DNA of 57,534 bases from Nannocystis pusilla (GTDB taxonomy: Bacteria > Myxococcota_A > Polyangia > Nannocystales > Nannocystaceae), in NCBI RefSeq assembly GCF_020073745.1, contig NZ_JAIRAU010000003.1, positions 1-57,534 on the forward strand. The letters are read 5' to 3'. Positions within the stretch are counted from its first letter, which is position 1; every line of letters starts with the position of its first letter. The position numbers and the translations under genes are program-made. The notes under the pieces are model-generated. The model ran no database searches and was not told the DNA's origin. It saw only the letters and a list, made by a program, of their open reading frames with translations. Shown piece after piece: positions 15,848 to 23,618 of this stretch.

Positions 15848-16915
15848 TCAGCGCAGCCGGATCGTGAGCGCGAGGAACGCGGAGAAGCCGAACCGCCCGG
15901 GGCGGAACACCACGTCGGGGCGCGGATCGAGGAGGAAGCCCGGGCGGCGCAGGCTGAGCACCGCCTCGGCGCGCGCGAGCAGGCCGACGCGCGGGTGCAG
16001 GGCGACCCGCAGGCCGACGCCGGCGAGCAGGCCGAGCCACAGCGAGCGGGCGACCTGCGGCGTGAGCGCGCCGGTGCCCTCGCCGGTGATGCCGCCCGCG
16101 GCAAGGCCCCCGCACAGCGGCAGGCGCACGCGGCCGCGCTCCCACGCGCCGCAGCCGCGGGCGGCGACGTGGCCGTGGACGAACTTGCCGCCGTGGCCGC
16201 CGCTGAACTGGTCGCGCTGGAGGGCCCAGTAGTGGCCGCTGAGCTCGGCTTGCCAGCGCGGGCCGGCGAGGGTGAGGCCGAGCGCGGCGGTCGGGGTGAG
16301 GCGCGGGAGGAGGCCGAGGCCGAGGCCGCCGCCGGCCCAGAGATCGAGGTGGAGCCTGTCCGACGGCGGGGGGCGGTCGCGCGCGGGCGGATCGGCGCGA
16401 GGGGCAGGAGCGGGCGGCGAGGCGGACTCGGGCGGCGACGGGCGCGGCGGCGAGGTGGGGTCAGGGCTTGGGGACTGGCGCGGCGGCGGGACGGGATCGG
16501 CCGCGGGCGGCGCGGGCACGGTCGGCTCGCTCTCGTCGCCGGCCAGCGGGGCCTCGGGGGGCAGCGCGGCCGGGTCGACGGCGCGGACGTCGATGGCGAT
16601 GGCGATCAGCCACGCGGCGGTGTCGATCGCGGCGGCGCAGCTGTCGGTGGTGAGCACGCGTTCGGCCGGGCCGTCGCCGGCGTCGAGGCGGAGCTCGAGC
16701 CGGAACCGCTGCGCGGCCTCGCGGACGACCAGCACGCCGACCCGCACCGGCTCACGCCGCTCGACCGCGAGGCCCCCGAGCGAGCGCCGAATCCCCGCGT
16801 GCAGGACCTCGACGTCGGGACAGCCCTGCGGCACCCGCCAGGTGACGACCACCGTGTCGGCGGGATCGGCCGCGCGCGCGAGCGCGGCGAACAGGGCGGC
16901 GGCGGCGACCGGCAT
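15848..16915 (-). CDS. Probable outer-membrane beta-barrel protein linked to ECF sigma factor
   Basis: This 355-aa protein has signal-like start MPVAAAALFAALARAADPAD. An N-terminal domain (residues 20-120, VVVTWRVPQGCPDVEVLHAG, then LTTDSCAAAIDTAAWLIAIA) leads into a long Pro/Asp-rich spacer. The C-terminal region has about ten predicted strands (DLWAGGGLGLGLLPRLTPTA ... FLALTIRLR). Domain order, and the cysteine pair of the first domain, match the protein at 9567-10625. It is the first gene of the barrel, sigma and membrane-partner operon. The stop codon lies in a CATGTCA element. The strand assignment is by amphipathic pattern only. Confidence 0.7.
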   Translation of the reverse strand: MPVAAAALFAALARAADPADTVVVTWRVPQGCPDVEVLHAGIRRSLGGLAVERREPVRVGVLVVREAAQRFRLELRLDAGDGPAERVLTTDSCAAAIDTAAWLIAIAIDVRAVDPAALPPEAPLAGDESEPTVPAPPAADPVPPPRQSPSPDPTSPPRPSPPESASPPAPAPRADPPARDRPPPSDRLHLDLWAGGGLGLGLLPRLTPTAALGLTLAGPRWQAELSGHYWALQRDQFSGGHGGKFVHGHVAARGCGAWERGRVRLPLCGGLAAGGITGEGTGALTPQVARSLWLGLLAGVGLRVALHPRVGLLARAEAVLSLRRPGFLLDPRPDVVFRPGRFGFSAFLALTIRLR

Positions 16916-17012
16916 CGAACGGGGGCGGAGTGTACGCGTCGCCGCCCGCGCGGGCCAGTGGCGGGCAGGGCCGCGCGGGCGGCTCGACGTGACGGCTGGT
17001 CGCCGGCGCGCG

Positions 17013-17159
17013 CCTGGCTGAAGAGACAGGTGTTGCGAGGCCGGCGATCCGAGGACATGACGGAAGAGACAGGTGTGCGGGCGCGGAGGACGGGGCCGGG
17101 AGGCCGGGGGCCCGAAGGGTAGCGAGACATGGTCGAAGGGACATGTTTTACGGCAACCC
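17013..17159. repeat. Three dispersed hairpin repeats of the CATG/CAGG family
   Basis: Dyads begin at 17013 (CCTGGCTGAAGAGA then CAGG), 17056 (CATGACGGAAGAGA then CAGG) and 17128 (CATGGTCGAAGGGA then CATG), each 14 bp long. The last two are 72 bp apart, echoing the 73-bp period at 10693. The gap 16916-17381 has no gene apart from the downstream promoter region. Confidence 0.7.
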
Positions 17160-17381
17160 GCTCGGCTCGTTCAAGATGGCTGAGCGCCCTTCGGACGCCG
17201 GCTTGCGCGGCGGGCGGCCTCGTTGCGTGATCCGCGACAGAGTAGGCGCCGGTGTTACGGTGCGAGCGACGACGGAGCGGCGCTCGCCGAGCCGCGAGCC
17301 GTTGCGACGCCCCGGCGCGCCGACCTGCGGTACGGCGAATCGCGGCAGGCGAGCGCCGGAGCGCGCGAGCAGGAGGGATCG

Positions 17382-17726
17382 ATGCGAGGGATCGTGAGCG
17401 AAGGGAATCGTGGTGGTCGGTGGCTGGTCGCCGGGATGGCCTGGTGCCTGTGGGCGTCCGCTTGCGCCGAGCCCGAGGACTGGGAATTGACGGAGATCGG
17501 GGCGGACGAGCAGGCCGAGCTGCGCGTGGACGAAGAGGACGAGGGCGAGGACCTGGCGCTCGCGGTCGGTGCGGGGGAATGGAAGGACACGGTCGAGTCG
17601 AGGATCGCGGCCCACGCGGACGCCGACGGCTCGCTCGACGGCTGCACCGACGACACGCTGGCGAGCGCCGAGCCGCCCGGCCACCGTCCGGCGAGCTGCA
17701 CGGACCATCGGGACATGATGAAGTGA
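17382..17726 (+). CDS. Small acidic lipoprotein
   Basis: This 114-aa protein starts at an ATG with AGGAGGG eight bases upstream. Its signal peptide (MRGIVSEGNRGGRWLVAGMA, then WCLWASAC) has a lipobox-like ASAC. The mature part is short and strongly acidic (ELRVDEEDEGEDLAL), with no known domain. It probably sits in the outer membrane. The last codons and the TGA stop (17724-17726) lie inside the 14-bp repeat array, so the array encodes the C-terminal HRDMMK. It is convergent with the SelO gene. Confidence 0.75.
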   Translation: MRGIVSEGNRGGRWLVAGMAWCLWASACAEPEDWELTEIGADEQAELRVDEEDEGEDLALAVGAGEWKDTVESRIAAHADADGSLDGCTDDTLASAEPPGHRPASCTDHRDMMK

Positions 17727-17797
17727 GCATGTCCCGGGGGGAATGTGCCAATGGGCATGTCGGTCAGGGCATGTCCCGCAGGACATCCCGGCCGTGG
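17714..17797. repeat. 14-bp CATG repeat array, 6 units, spanning two stop codons
   Basis: Units start at 17714, 17728, 17742, 17756, 17770 and 17784. The array covers the stop of the small lipoprotein gene (17724-17726) and the stop of the convergent SelO gene (17764-17766). It encodes the last residues of both proteins. Confidence 0.88.
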
Positions 17798-19203
17798 AGC
17801 GCGGCGACCTCGCGGATGGCGGCGAGCTTGGCCGCGAGCGGGGCCCAGTCGTCGCGCTCGGCGATCGGGGCCCACAGCGCCTCGACCTCGTCGATGAGCA
17901 GCGAGCAGGGGGCGTCGCCGGCGTAGTACCGGTGGGCCAGGCGGGCCGGCGCGGCGGGGGCGTGCTCGGCCCAGGCGCGGCGCACGGGCAGGAACTCGGG
18001 GGCCTCGTAGCGGGCCGCGGCAGGTCCGGCGAGGGCCCGCGCGGCGCTGGCCTCGCCGCCGTACCAGTCGAAGTAGAAGCGGTCGAGGTCGAGCCGGCTG
18101 TCGGCGAGGAAGGCGTAGCAGGCGTCCATGACGGCGTCGTCGGCGGCGTCGCCGCGGCTCTCGAGGCCGAGGCGGTCGAGGAAGGCGCGCCGGACCGCGG
18201 CCAGGAACGCCGGCTCGAAGGCGGCGAGGCTGTCCTCGAGGACATCTCGTCCGGCGAGCGGCAGGAGGGCCTCGGCGAGGCGCCCGAGGTCCCACAGGAC
18301 GGCGTTGGGCTGGCGACCGAAGGCGTAGAAGCCGGTCTCGTCGAAGTAGGCGGCGGTGAAGCCGAGGTCGTAGACGGGCAGGAAGCGCCAGGGGCCGTAG
18401 TCGAAGCTCTCGCCGGTGATGTTGATGTTGTCGGTGTTGAGCACGCCGTGGACGAAGCCGGCGACGGTCCAGGCGGCCGCGGTGGCGGCGACGCGCTCGA
18501 CGACGGCGCGCACGAGCGCGGCGGTGGTGGCCGCGAGGTCGAAGCGGCGCGCGGCGGGGAAGTGGTGCTGCACGGCGTAGTCGACCAGGGCGCCGAGGCG
18601 GGCGAGGTCGCGGTGGTAGGCGTGCCGCTGGAAGGTGCCGATCCGCAGGTTGGAGTGGCTGAGGCGCACGAGCACGCACGAGCGCGTCGGCGACGGCTCG
18701 TCGCCGCGCCACAGCCGCTCGCCGGTCTCGAACACGCTGACGATCTTGCAGGTGTCGACGCCGCGGGCGGCGAGCAGCTCGGCGGCCAGGATCTCGCGCA
18801 CGCCGCCCTTGAGGGTGAGGCGGCCGTCGCCGCCGCGCGCGTACGGGGTGGCGCCGCTGCCCTTGGTGCCGAGGTCGAGCAGGCGATCGTCGCCGGCGTC
18901 GCGTAGCTGGGCGAACAGGAACCCGCGGCCGTCGCCGAGGGCGGGGTTGTAACTGCCGAACTGATGCCCGTGGTAGCGCAGCGCCAGCGGCTCGGGCAGG
19001 TTGCCCGGCAGCGGCTCGAAGCGGGCGAAGTGCGCCTCCCACTCGCTCGCGGTCAGGGTGTCGAGGCCGATCCGCGCGGCCCAGCGATCGTCGCGGTGAC
19101 GCAGGAGGTGCACCGGAAATCGCGCCGGGGCGACGACGTCGGCGAAGCCGTCGCCGAGGGCGAGGTGGCGGGGATCGGGCCGATAGCGGGCAGACGGCGG
19201 CAC
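17764..19203 (-). CDS. selO: SelO family protein (YdiU), protein adenylyltransferase
   Basis: This 479-aa protein has the usual length for SelO, a pseudokinase-fold enzyme that transfers AMP to Ser/Thr/Tyr of target proteins and links to redox homeostasis. Key blocks are LRYHGHQFGSYNPALGDGRG, the ATP-loop LGTKGSGATPYARGGDGR with GGVREILAAE, LVRLSHSNLRIGTFQ, and the metal-binding GVLNTDNINITGESFDYGPW. The start is a GTG (MPPSARYRPDPRHLALGDGF) fitted to the family N-terminus. The C-terminal GRDVLRDMP ends in the repeat array. The typical C-terminal cysteine of eukaryotic SelO is absent, as in most bacterial members. Confidence 0.93.
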   Translation of the reverse strand: MPPSARYRPDPRHLALGDGFADVVAPARFPVHLLRHRDDRWAARIGLDTLTASEWEAHFARFEPLPGNLPEPLALRYHGHQFGSYNPALGDGRGFLFAQLRDAGDDRLLDLGTKGSGATPYARGGDGRLTLKGGVREILAAELLAARGVDTCKIVSVFETGERLWRGDEPSPTRSCVLVRLSHSNLRIGTFQRHAYHRDLARLGALVDYAVQHHFPAARRFDLAATTAALVRAVVERVAATAAAWTVAGFVHGVLNTDNINITGESFDYGPWRFLPVYDLGFTAAYFDETGFYAFGRQPNAVLWDLGRLAEALLPLAGRDVLEDSLAAFEPAFLAAVRRAFLDRLGLESRGDAADDAVMDACYAFLADSRLDLDRFYFDWYGGEASAARALAGPAAARYEAPEFLPVRRAWAEHAPAAPARLAHRYYAGDAPCSLLIDEVEALWAPIAERDDWAPLAAKLAAIREVAALHGRDVLRDMP

Positions 19204-19290
19204 GGCGAGAGCTTGGCACGCGCGCCGCGGATGGGGCCGCACGCGGCGCGTGAGGCGACGACGGCGCGCGATCCGTGGTAGGTGTGGACG

Positions 19291-19854
19291 ATGGGCTTCG
19301 ACCTGCACATGGTGCGCACCCCCGCCGCGGCCGACGAGGCCGAGCTGCCGAACTCGAGCGGGATCGCGGGCTACTACCGCTTCAACGTGTGGGGCATGAA
19401 CATGACGGTCGGAGCGCTCGAGTGGGCCGACGCGATCCACCATGGGCCGTCGCCGCCGATCCCCGAGCCCGAGCTGAAGGGGATCGACGAGGAGCGCCTG
19501 TTCGATGTCATCGAGGCGATCCGCGGCGAGGCTCCCGCGTCGGCGGCGCCGCCGACCGAAGCCGAGCTGAGCGCCGCGCGGGCGTACGTGCAGGCGCACG
19601 AGGATTCGGTGTCGGGGTCGTCGCTGGTCGACGGCCGCGTGGGCGCGTACAAGTTCCAGACGAACGACGGCTGGCTGGTGACGCCGGAGGAGTGCACGGT
19701 GCTGGCTCGCAAGCTGCGCCAGCACGCGGAGCTGATCGCCCGCGATTACTTCCCCGACGCGGGCGTGAAGCAGGACGACGGCCGGCGCTGGATCCTCGGG
19801 TTCGCTCGCTACAACGAGATCGCGGCCGAGCACGGCGGCTATCGCGTGCGCTGA
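19291..19854 (+). CDS. Conserved-looking hypothetical protein
   Basis: This 187-aa soluble protein starts MGFDLHMVRTPAAADEAELP. It contains YYRFNVWGMNMTVGALEWAD and, later, AYKFQTNDGWLVTPEECTVL and WILGFARYNEIAAEHGGYRV. It has no signal peptide or membrane segment, so it is probably cytoplasmic. No family was recognised with certainty; the conserved Trp/Tyr/Asn pattern suggests a small alpha/beta fold. A GTG nine bases upstream is an alternative start. It lies divergent from SelO and convergent with the rhodanese gene, with a repeat array in the gap. Confidence 0.7.
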   Translation: MGFDLHMVRTPAAADEAELPNSSGIAGYYRFNVWGMNMTVGALEWADAIHHGPSPPIPEPELKGIDEERLFDVIEAIRGEAPASAAPPTEAELSAARAYVQAHEDSVSGSSLVDGRVGAYKFQTNDGWLVTPEECTVLARKLRQHAELIARDYFPDAGVKQDDGRRWILGFARYNEIAAEHGGYRVR

Positions 19855-19877
19855 TCGCCGCGCACGCCGGTGTGGGA

Positions 19878-19947
19878 CATGTTCTTGGAGACATGTCTTT
19901 TAAAAAATGTCGTTATGGACATGTTGTCAGAGACATGGTCGGTGCGG
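19878..19947. repeat. 14-bp CATG repeat array, 5 units
   Basis: Units start at 19878, 19892, 19906, 19920 and 19934, in the gap between convergent stops at 19854 and 19953. One dyad, CATGTCTTTTAAAAAATG, is unusually A/T-rich for this genome. Confidence 0.88.
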
Positions 19948-19952
19948 CCCCC

Positions 19953-20822
19953 TCAAGGGTTCGGGCCGGTTGCGACCGGGCGCGCCGGATCGGCGCTCCA
20001 TTCGCTCCACGAGCCGGGATAGAGCGATGCGCCGTGCAGGCCCGCGATCTCCAGCGCGAGCGCGTTGTGGCAGGCGGTGACACCGGAGCCGCACTGGAGA
20101 ATGACGCGATTCGGCTCGGCGCCGGCCAGCAGCTCGGCAAACTGCTCGCGCAGCTCGCGGCCGGTCTTGAAGCGACCGTCGGCGGTCAGGTTGTCCTTGA
20201 AGAAGCGGTTGAGCGCGCCGGGGATGTGGCCGCCGACGGGATCGATCGTCTCGTTCTCGCCGCGATAGCGGTCGGGCGCGCGCGCGTCGATGACGGTCCG
20301 CGTGCGCGAGGTCAGGTTCGCGAGCACAGCGTCCGCGTCGACCGTCGATTCGAGCGGCGCGGATGCACGGAAATCGCCGCGCGCCGGCTGCGGCATCTCC
20401 CTCGTCAGCGGCTGGCCGGCGGCTTGCCAGGCCTGCAGCCCGCCGTCGAGCACGGCGACCGCATCGTGCCCGAGCCAGCGCAGCAGCCACCACAGTCGGG
20501 CAGCGTACGCGCCGCCCTGCGCGTCGTAGGCGACGACCTGCTGACCCTGCCTGAGCCCGCGATCGGCGAGCGTGGCGACGAGCGCGTCGCGCGACGGGAG
20601 CGGATGGCGACCGTTGGCGCCGGTCTTGCGGCCCGACAGGTCGCGGTCGAGATGGAGATACTGCGCGCCCGGGATGTGTCCGGCCGCATACGCGGCTTCA
20701 CCCGCGCCGGTATCGGCGAGATCGAAGCGGCAGTCGAACCGCGCGACGCCGGCGGGCGCGGCGGCCAGGAGTTCGGCGAGCTCGTCCGCGGAGATGAGCG
20801 TGGTGTGATGCGTGTGCGGCAT
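19953..20822 (-). CDS. 3-mercaptopyruvate/thiosulfate sulfurtransferase (two-domain rhodanese)
   Basis: This 289-aa protein has tandem rhodanese domains. The N-terminal domain spans about residues 1-140 (LISADELAELL, GHIPGAQYLHLDRDLSG, YDAQGGAYAARLWWLLRW) and the catalytic C-terminal domain about 150-289. The active-site loop CGSGVTACHNALALE carries the nucleophilic cysteine; the CGSGVTA form is the one usual in mercaptopyruvate sulfurtransferases. The enzyme moves sulfane sulfur to thiophilic acceptors. The start is the ATG at 20822; another at 20831 is possible. An upstream extension with a signal-peptide-like sequence to 20999 is treated as a separate gene remnant. Confidence 0.88.
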   Translation of the reverse strand: MPHTHHTTLISADELAELLAAAPAGVARFDCRFDLADTGAGEAAYAAGHIPGAQYLHLDRDLSGRKTGANGRHPLPSRDALVATLADRGLRQGQQVVAYDAQGGAYAARLWWLLRWLGHDAVAVLDGGLQAWQAAGQPLTREMPQPARGDFRASAPLESTVDADAVLANLTSRTRTVIDARAPDRYRGENETIDPVGGHIPGALNRFFKDNLTADGRFKTGRELREQFAELLAGAEPNRVILQCGSGVTACHNALALEIAGLHGASLYPGSWSEWSADPARPVATGPNP

Positions 20823-20849
20823 GGCGAGCATGTGATTGTCGCAGACGCG

Positions 20850-20999
20850 AGGACCTCGAGCTACCCGCTGCCGCGACCTGGCGGTCCATGGTCGTGTCCG
20901 CAGTCGTGAGCCCGGTGCCGTCGGTCGCCGGGGGGTCGTCGCTGCAGCCGTGAGGGTCAGGGCGGAGAGGAGCGTCGTGGCGAGCGAGACCTTGGACAT
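20850..20999 (-). pseudogene. Remnant of a lipoprotein gene start
   Basis: A typical lipoprotein signal start, MSKVSLATTLLSALTLTAA, begins at 20999. One frame over, directly after it, is SDDPPATDGTGLTTADTTMD, which matches the Asp/Thr/Gly linkers that follow the lipobox cysteine elsewhere in this window. A small deletion near the expected CSDD joins the two. Nothing further downstream resembles a mature domain before the rhodanese start, so this looks like the 5' stump of a lost gene. Confidence 0.45.
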
Positions 21000-21017
21000 G
21001 GCGCTGTGGGATCGGTA

Positions 21018-22277
21018 CTACTCGAAGATCGACAGGGGCACGGCGTCGGCCATCGCCTGGTAGCCGGCGTCGTTGGGATGCAGGTGATCGCCGCTGTCGA
21101 ACGCGGCGAGGATCCTCGTGGGGTGCTCCGGGTCGCGCACGGCGGCCTCGAAATCGATCACCCCGTCGTAGGCGTCGTTGTCGCGGATCCAGGCGTTGAC
21201 GGCCTGGCGAATCTCTTCCCCTTCGATCGTGTAGTAAGGCGGAAACGCGGCCTCGAACGGCATGATCGTGCCGACGAAGGTCTTGACCCCTTGTTCCCTC
21301 GCCTCGCCGGCGAGCGACTCGAGCCCGTTGATGAGCTCGTCCGCGGTCACTTGCTCGGAAGGGCCGACGAATCCCGGCATGCCGATGTCGTTGATGCCGA
21401 TCAGGACAATGGCGTGGGTCACTCCCGGGGTACCGAGGACGTCGCGCTCGAAGCGCGACAGGCCGCTCGGACCGAGAGAGTCCCGCAGCAGGCGGTTGCC
21501 GCCGAGGCCGTGGTTGACGAGCGCGACCGAGCGAAGCTCCGGGTCCTCCTGCAAGCGCGCGAACAGCCGATCGGGGTAGCTCTTGCGCGCGTCGACGGTG
21601 GAGCCGGACCCGTCCGTGATCGAGTCGCCGAAGGTGACGACGACCCTGTCGGTCACCGTCGATTCGACGTCGACGCCGGCGAGCCAGAAGGCGGACGCGA
21701 GCGAGCTCGACCCGGTCAGGCTCTCGCGCGCCGCCTGGTCGCCCTGGGCGACGGCGTGCGTCGTGAGCGAAAACGGGTGCCAGGTCGCGAGCTCCGACGG
21801 CTCGGCGGCGTAGATGCTGACGATCAGGCGGTCGCCCGGGCGCACCTCGAGGTCCACGCCGTCGCTCAGCGCATCGGTGCTCGCCGCGATCGTCGCGCCG
21901 GTCTTGCCGGCGAACCGGACCTGGCGCTCGCTGTCCGGCGCCGTGACGTGAGGCTCGAGCTCCTTCGCCACCCGGACCTCCGCGAGCTCGAGCGGCCGGC
22001 TGCCGAAGATGTTCGAGATCCGGAGCCGGACCCGATCGCCGGAGGCGGTGACCGTGACCGTCTGGCGCAGCGTCTCGTCGCTGAAGCTGCGCGACTTCAG
22101 CTCGCCGATCTCCTCCGCGGGATCCATCATGCTCGTCGCCCAGGCGGCGACCCAGCGCGCGTCCGGCCCCTCGCCCTCGTCAGCACCGTCGCAGCCGGCA
22201 GCGGCGAGCGTCAGAGCGAGCGCCCCGATCGTCGCGAACTTGGGTCCCATGGTTCCATGCGTCGTGAATTTCGCCAT
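21018..22277 (-). CDS. SGNH/GDSL-type esterase lipoprotein
   Basis: This 419-aa protein has signal and lipobox AAAGC near residue 29, and an AGGAG ribosome-binding site eight bases before the ATG at 22277. Residues 40-200 form an N-terminal beta-rich domain (SGDRVRLRISNIFGSRPL). The SGNH hydrolase domain follows: block I GDSITDGSG with the nucleophilic serine, block II NHGLGGNRLL, block III LIGINDIGMPG and block V SGDHLHPND with the catalytic Asp/His. It likely cleaves acyl or acetyl esters of polysaccharides or lipids outside the cell; the substrate is not predictable. It is the nearest minus-strand gene upstream of the rhodanese. Confidence 0.88.
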   Translation of the reverse strand: MAKFTTHGTMGPKFATIGALALTLAAAGCDGADEGEGPDARWVAAWATSMMDPAEEIGELKSRSFSDETLRQTVTVTASGDRVRLRISNIFGSRPLELAEVRVAKELEPHVTAPDSERQVRFAGKTGATIAASTDALSDGVDLEVRPGDRLIVSIYAAEPSELATWHPFSLTTHAVAQGDQAARESLTGSSSLASAFWLAGVDVESTVTDRVVVTFGDSITDGSGSTVDARKSYPDRLFARLQEDPELRSVALVNHGLGGNRLLRDSLGPSGLSRFERDVLGTPGVTHAIVLIGINDIGMPGFVGPSEQVTADELINGLESLAGEAREQGVKTFVGTIMPFEAAFPPYYTIEGEEIRQAVNAWIRDNDAYDGVIDFEAAVRDPEHPTRILAAFDSGDHLHPNDAGYQAMADAVPLSIFE

Positions 22278-22466
22278 TGTCTGTGCTCCTCGTCGGGGAC
22301 GTGCCCTGGTTTCACCTCCTCGTCGAACGACGGTGGGCCGGATCGACACGGCGAGCCGCGGGTGCGGTGTTTTTTTTCAAAAGAGGAGCGAGCGCAGCGG
22401 AGGAGGGGCGATCCGGGCGGGCAGGCTCATCGGTCGGGCGAACGAGTTCGCGCCCACCGCCGCGCG

Positions 22467-23618
22467 TCACGTCGGCGGCAGCTCGCCGGCGGCGAGGGAC
22501 ATCGCGCCGACGACGACGGCCCGGTCCTCGCGCTCCTCGAGGATCGATTCGACGCGCTCGAAGCGGACCTCCCAGGCGACGGGGCGGGTGGTGTCGGCGG
22601 GATCGAGGCGGAATCGCAGCACGCGCGGCGGCTCGCCGGGGTGCGGGCGATCGTCGGAGCGCTCGACGCGGAGCGGGCCGCCGTGATCGGGAGCGCGCTC
22701 GAGGGCGTAGTGGCGCGCGAGGTACTGCGTGGTCCACGGGCGCGCGGGGCCGCGTCCGAGCGGGCGCACGGCGACGGCGAGGCGGCGGAACAGGTCGCCG
22801 GTGGGGACGGCGTGGCCGACGACGTCGGGCCGGGCCGCGACCTCGATCTCGACGGTGTCGGGGGCCACCCGCGCGGCCGAGATGGTGAGCGCGTCGCGGA
22901 AGTAGTCGTCGTCGCGCGAGCCGACGAAGGCGTGACTGCGGGCGCCGTGGCGGTCGCGCATGTGACAGTCGCCGCATCCGGTGGCGGCCAGCGGCGAGGC
23001 GGCGTGCTCGGCGATCGTGCGCTGCATCGCCTCGGGGCGGGCGCGTCGGCGGCTGTCGGGGAAGGCGAATTGGTGGCAGTTGGCGCAGGCGGCAGCGGTG
23101 GCGAAGCGCGGGTCGCGGCGCAGCGGATGGGGGGCGGCGACTTCGGGCCCGTCGGCGGCCAGCACGGCGTCGCCGACGACGTGGCAGCTGACGCACCCGA
23201 CCCCGATGTCCGCGGCCCAGCCGGTCGCGGGCCGCCTCGGGTCGGCCTCGGGCGCGTGGCAGCCGCGGCAGAACGGGACCGGTTCGTGGGCCAGGGCGCG
23301 CTGGAATTCGCGGTCGGTGTAGGCGGTCTGGTGCTGCGAGCCGCGCCACTGGGTCGCCTGGAGCTCGTGGCAGGCCTCGCAGGCGTCGTTGTCGAGCTGC
23401 AGCCGACCCTCGGCGGCCTGCGGGGCGGGACCCGGCATGGTGGGGTCATGTGGCGCAAGGACCATGTGCATTCGGACATGGTCGCCGGCGCTGCCCGGGA
23501 CGACCACCGGCGCGCCGTCCGGGCCGATCGGGGCGGCGCGGGTCCGCCGATACGCGGCCGCGCCCGCGAGCACGAGCAGCGAGACGGCGAGGAAGGCGAG
23601 CGAGCGCCGCGGGGTCAT
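22467..23618 (-). CDS. Pentaheme c-type cytochrome, membrane-anchored or secreted
   Basis: This 383-aa protein starts MTPRRSLAFLAVSLLVLAGA, an N-terminal signal or anchor. Five CxxCH heme-attachment sites follow: CEACH, CRGCH, CVSCH, CANCH and CGDCH, between about residues 75 and 225. Histidines between them are candidate distal ligands. The C-terminal 150 residues lack heme sites and look beta-rich (TVEIEVAARPDVVGHAVPTG). The protein should carry electrons in the periplasm or at the outer membrane. The ATG overlaps the TGA of the ATP-grasp gene (ATGA), so the two genes are translationally coupled; this partnership has no obvious textbook explanation. Confidence 0.85.
   Translation of the reverse strand: MTPRRSLAFLAVSLLVLAGAAAYRRTRAAPIGPDGAPVVVPGSAGDHVRMHMVLAPHDPTMPGPAPQAAEGRLQLDNDACEACHELQATQWRGSQHQTAYTDREFQRALAHEPVPFCRGCHAPEADPRRPATGWAADIGVGCVSCHVVGDAVLAADGPEVAAPHPLRRDPRFATAAACANCHQFAFPDSRRRARPEAMQRTIAEHAASPLAATGCGDCHMRDRHGARSHAFVGSRDDDYFRDALTISAARVAPDTVEIEVAARPDVVGHAVPTGDLFRRLAVAVRPLGRGPARPWTTQYLARHYALERAPDHGGPLRVERSDDRPHPGEPPRVLRFRLDPADTTRPVAWEVRFERVESILEEREDRAVVVGAMSLAAGELPPT

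Noticed and set aside
15256..16104. Earlier start of the ECF sigma gene at 16104
   Set aside because: The extension overlaps the barrel gene and is Ala/Arg/Ser-rich. The internal start at 15807 gives a normal sigma length.
20998..20999. Signal-peptide extension of the rhodanese
   Set aside because: The signal-like start at 20999 leads into Arg/Pro-rich residues unlike sulfurtransferases. It is better read as a remnant of another gene.
23436..23480. Another CATG array in the pentaheme gene
   Set aside because: CATG cores occur at 23436, 23447, 23463 and 23477, but only the last pair is 14 bp apart, and the codons give a plausible protein sequence. Probably chance.
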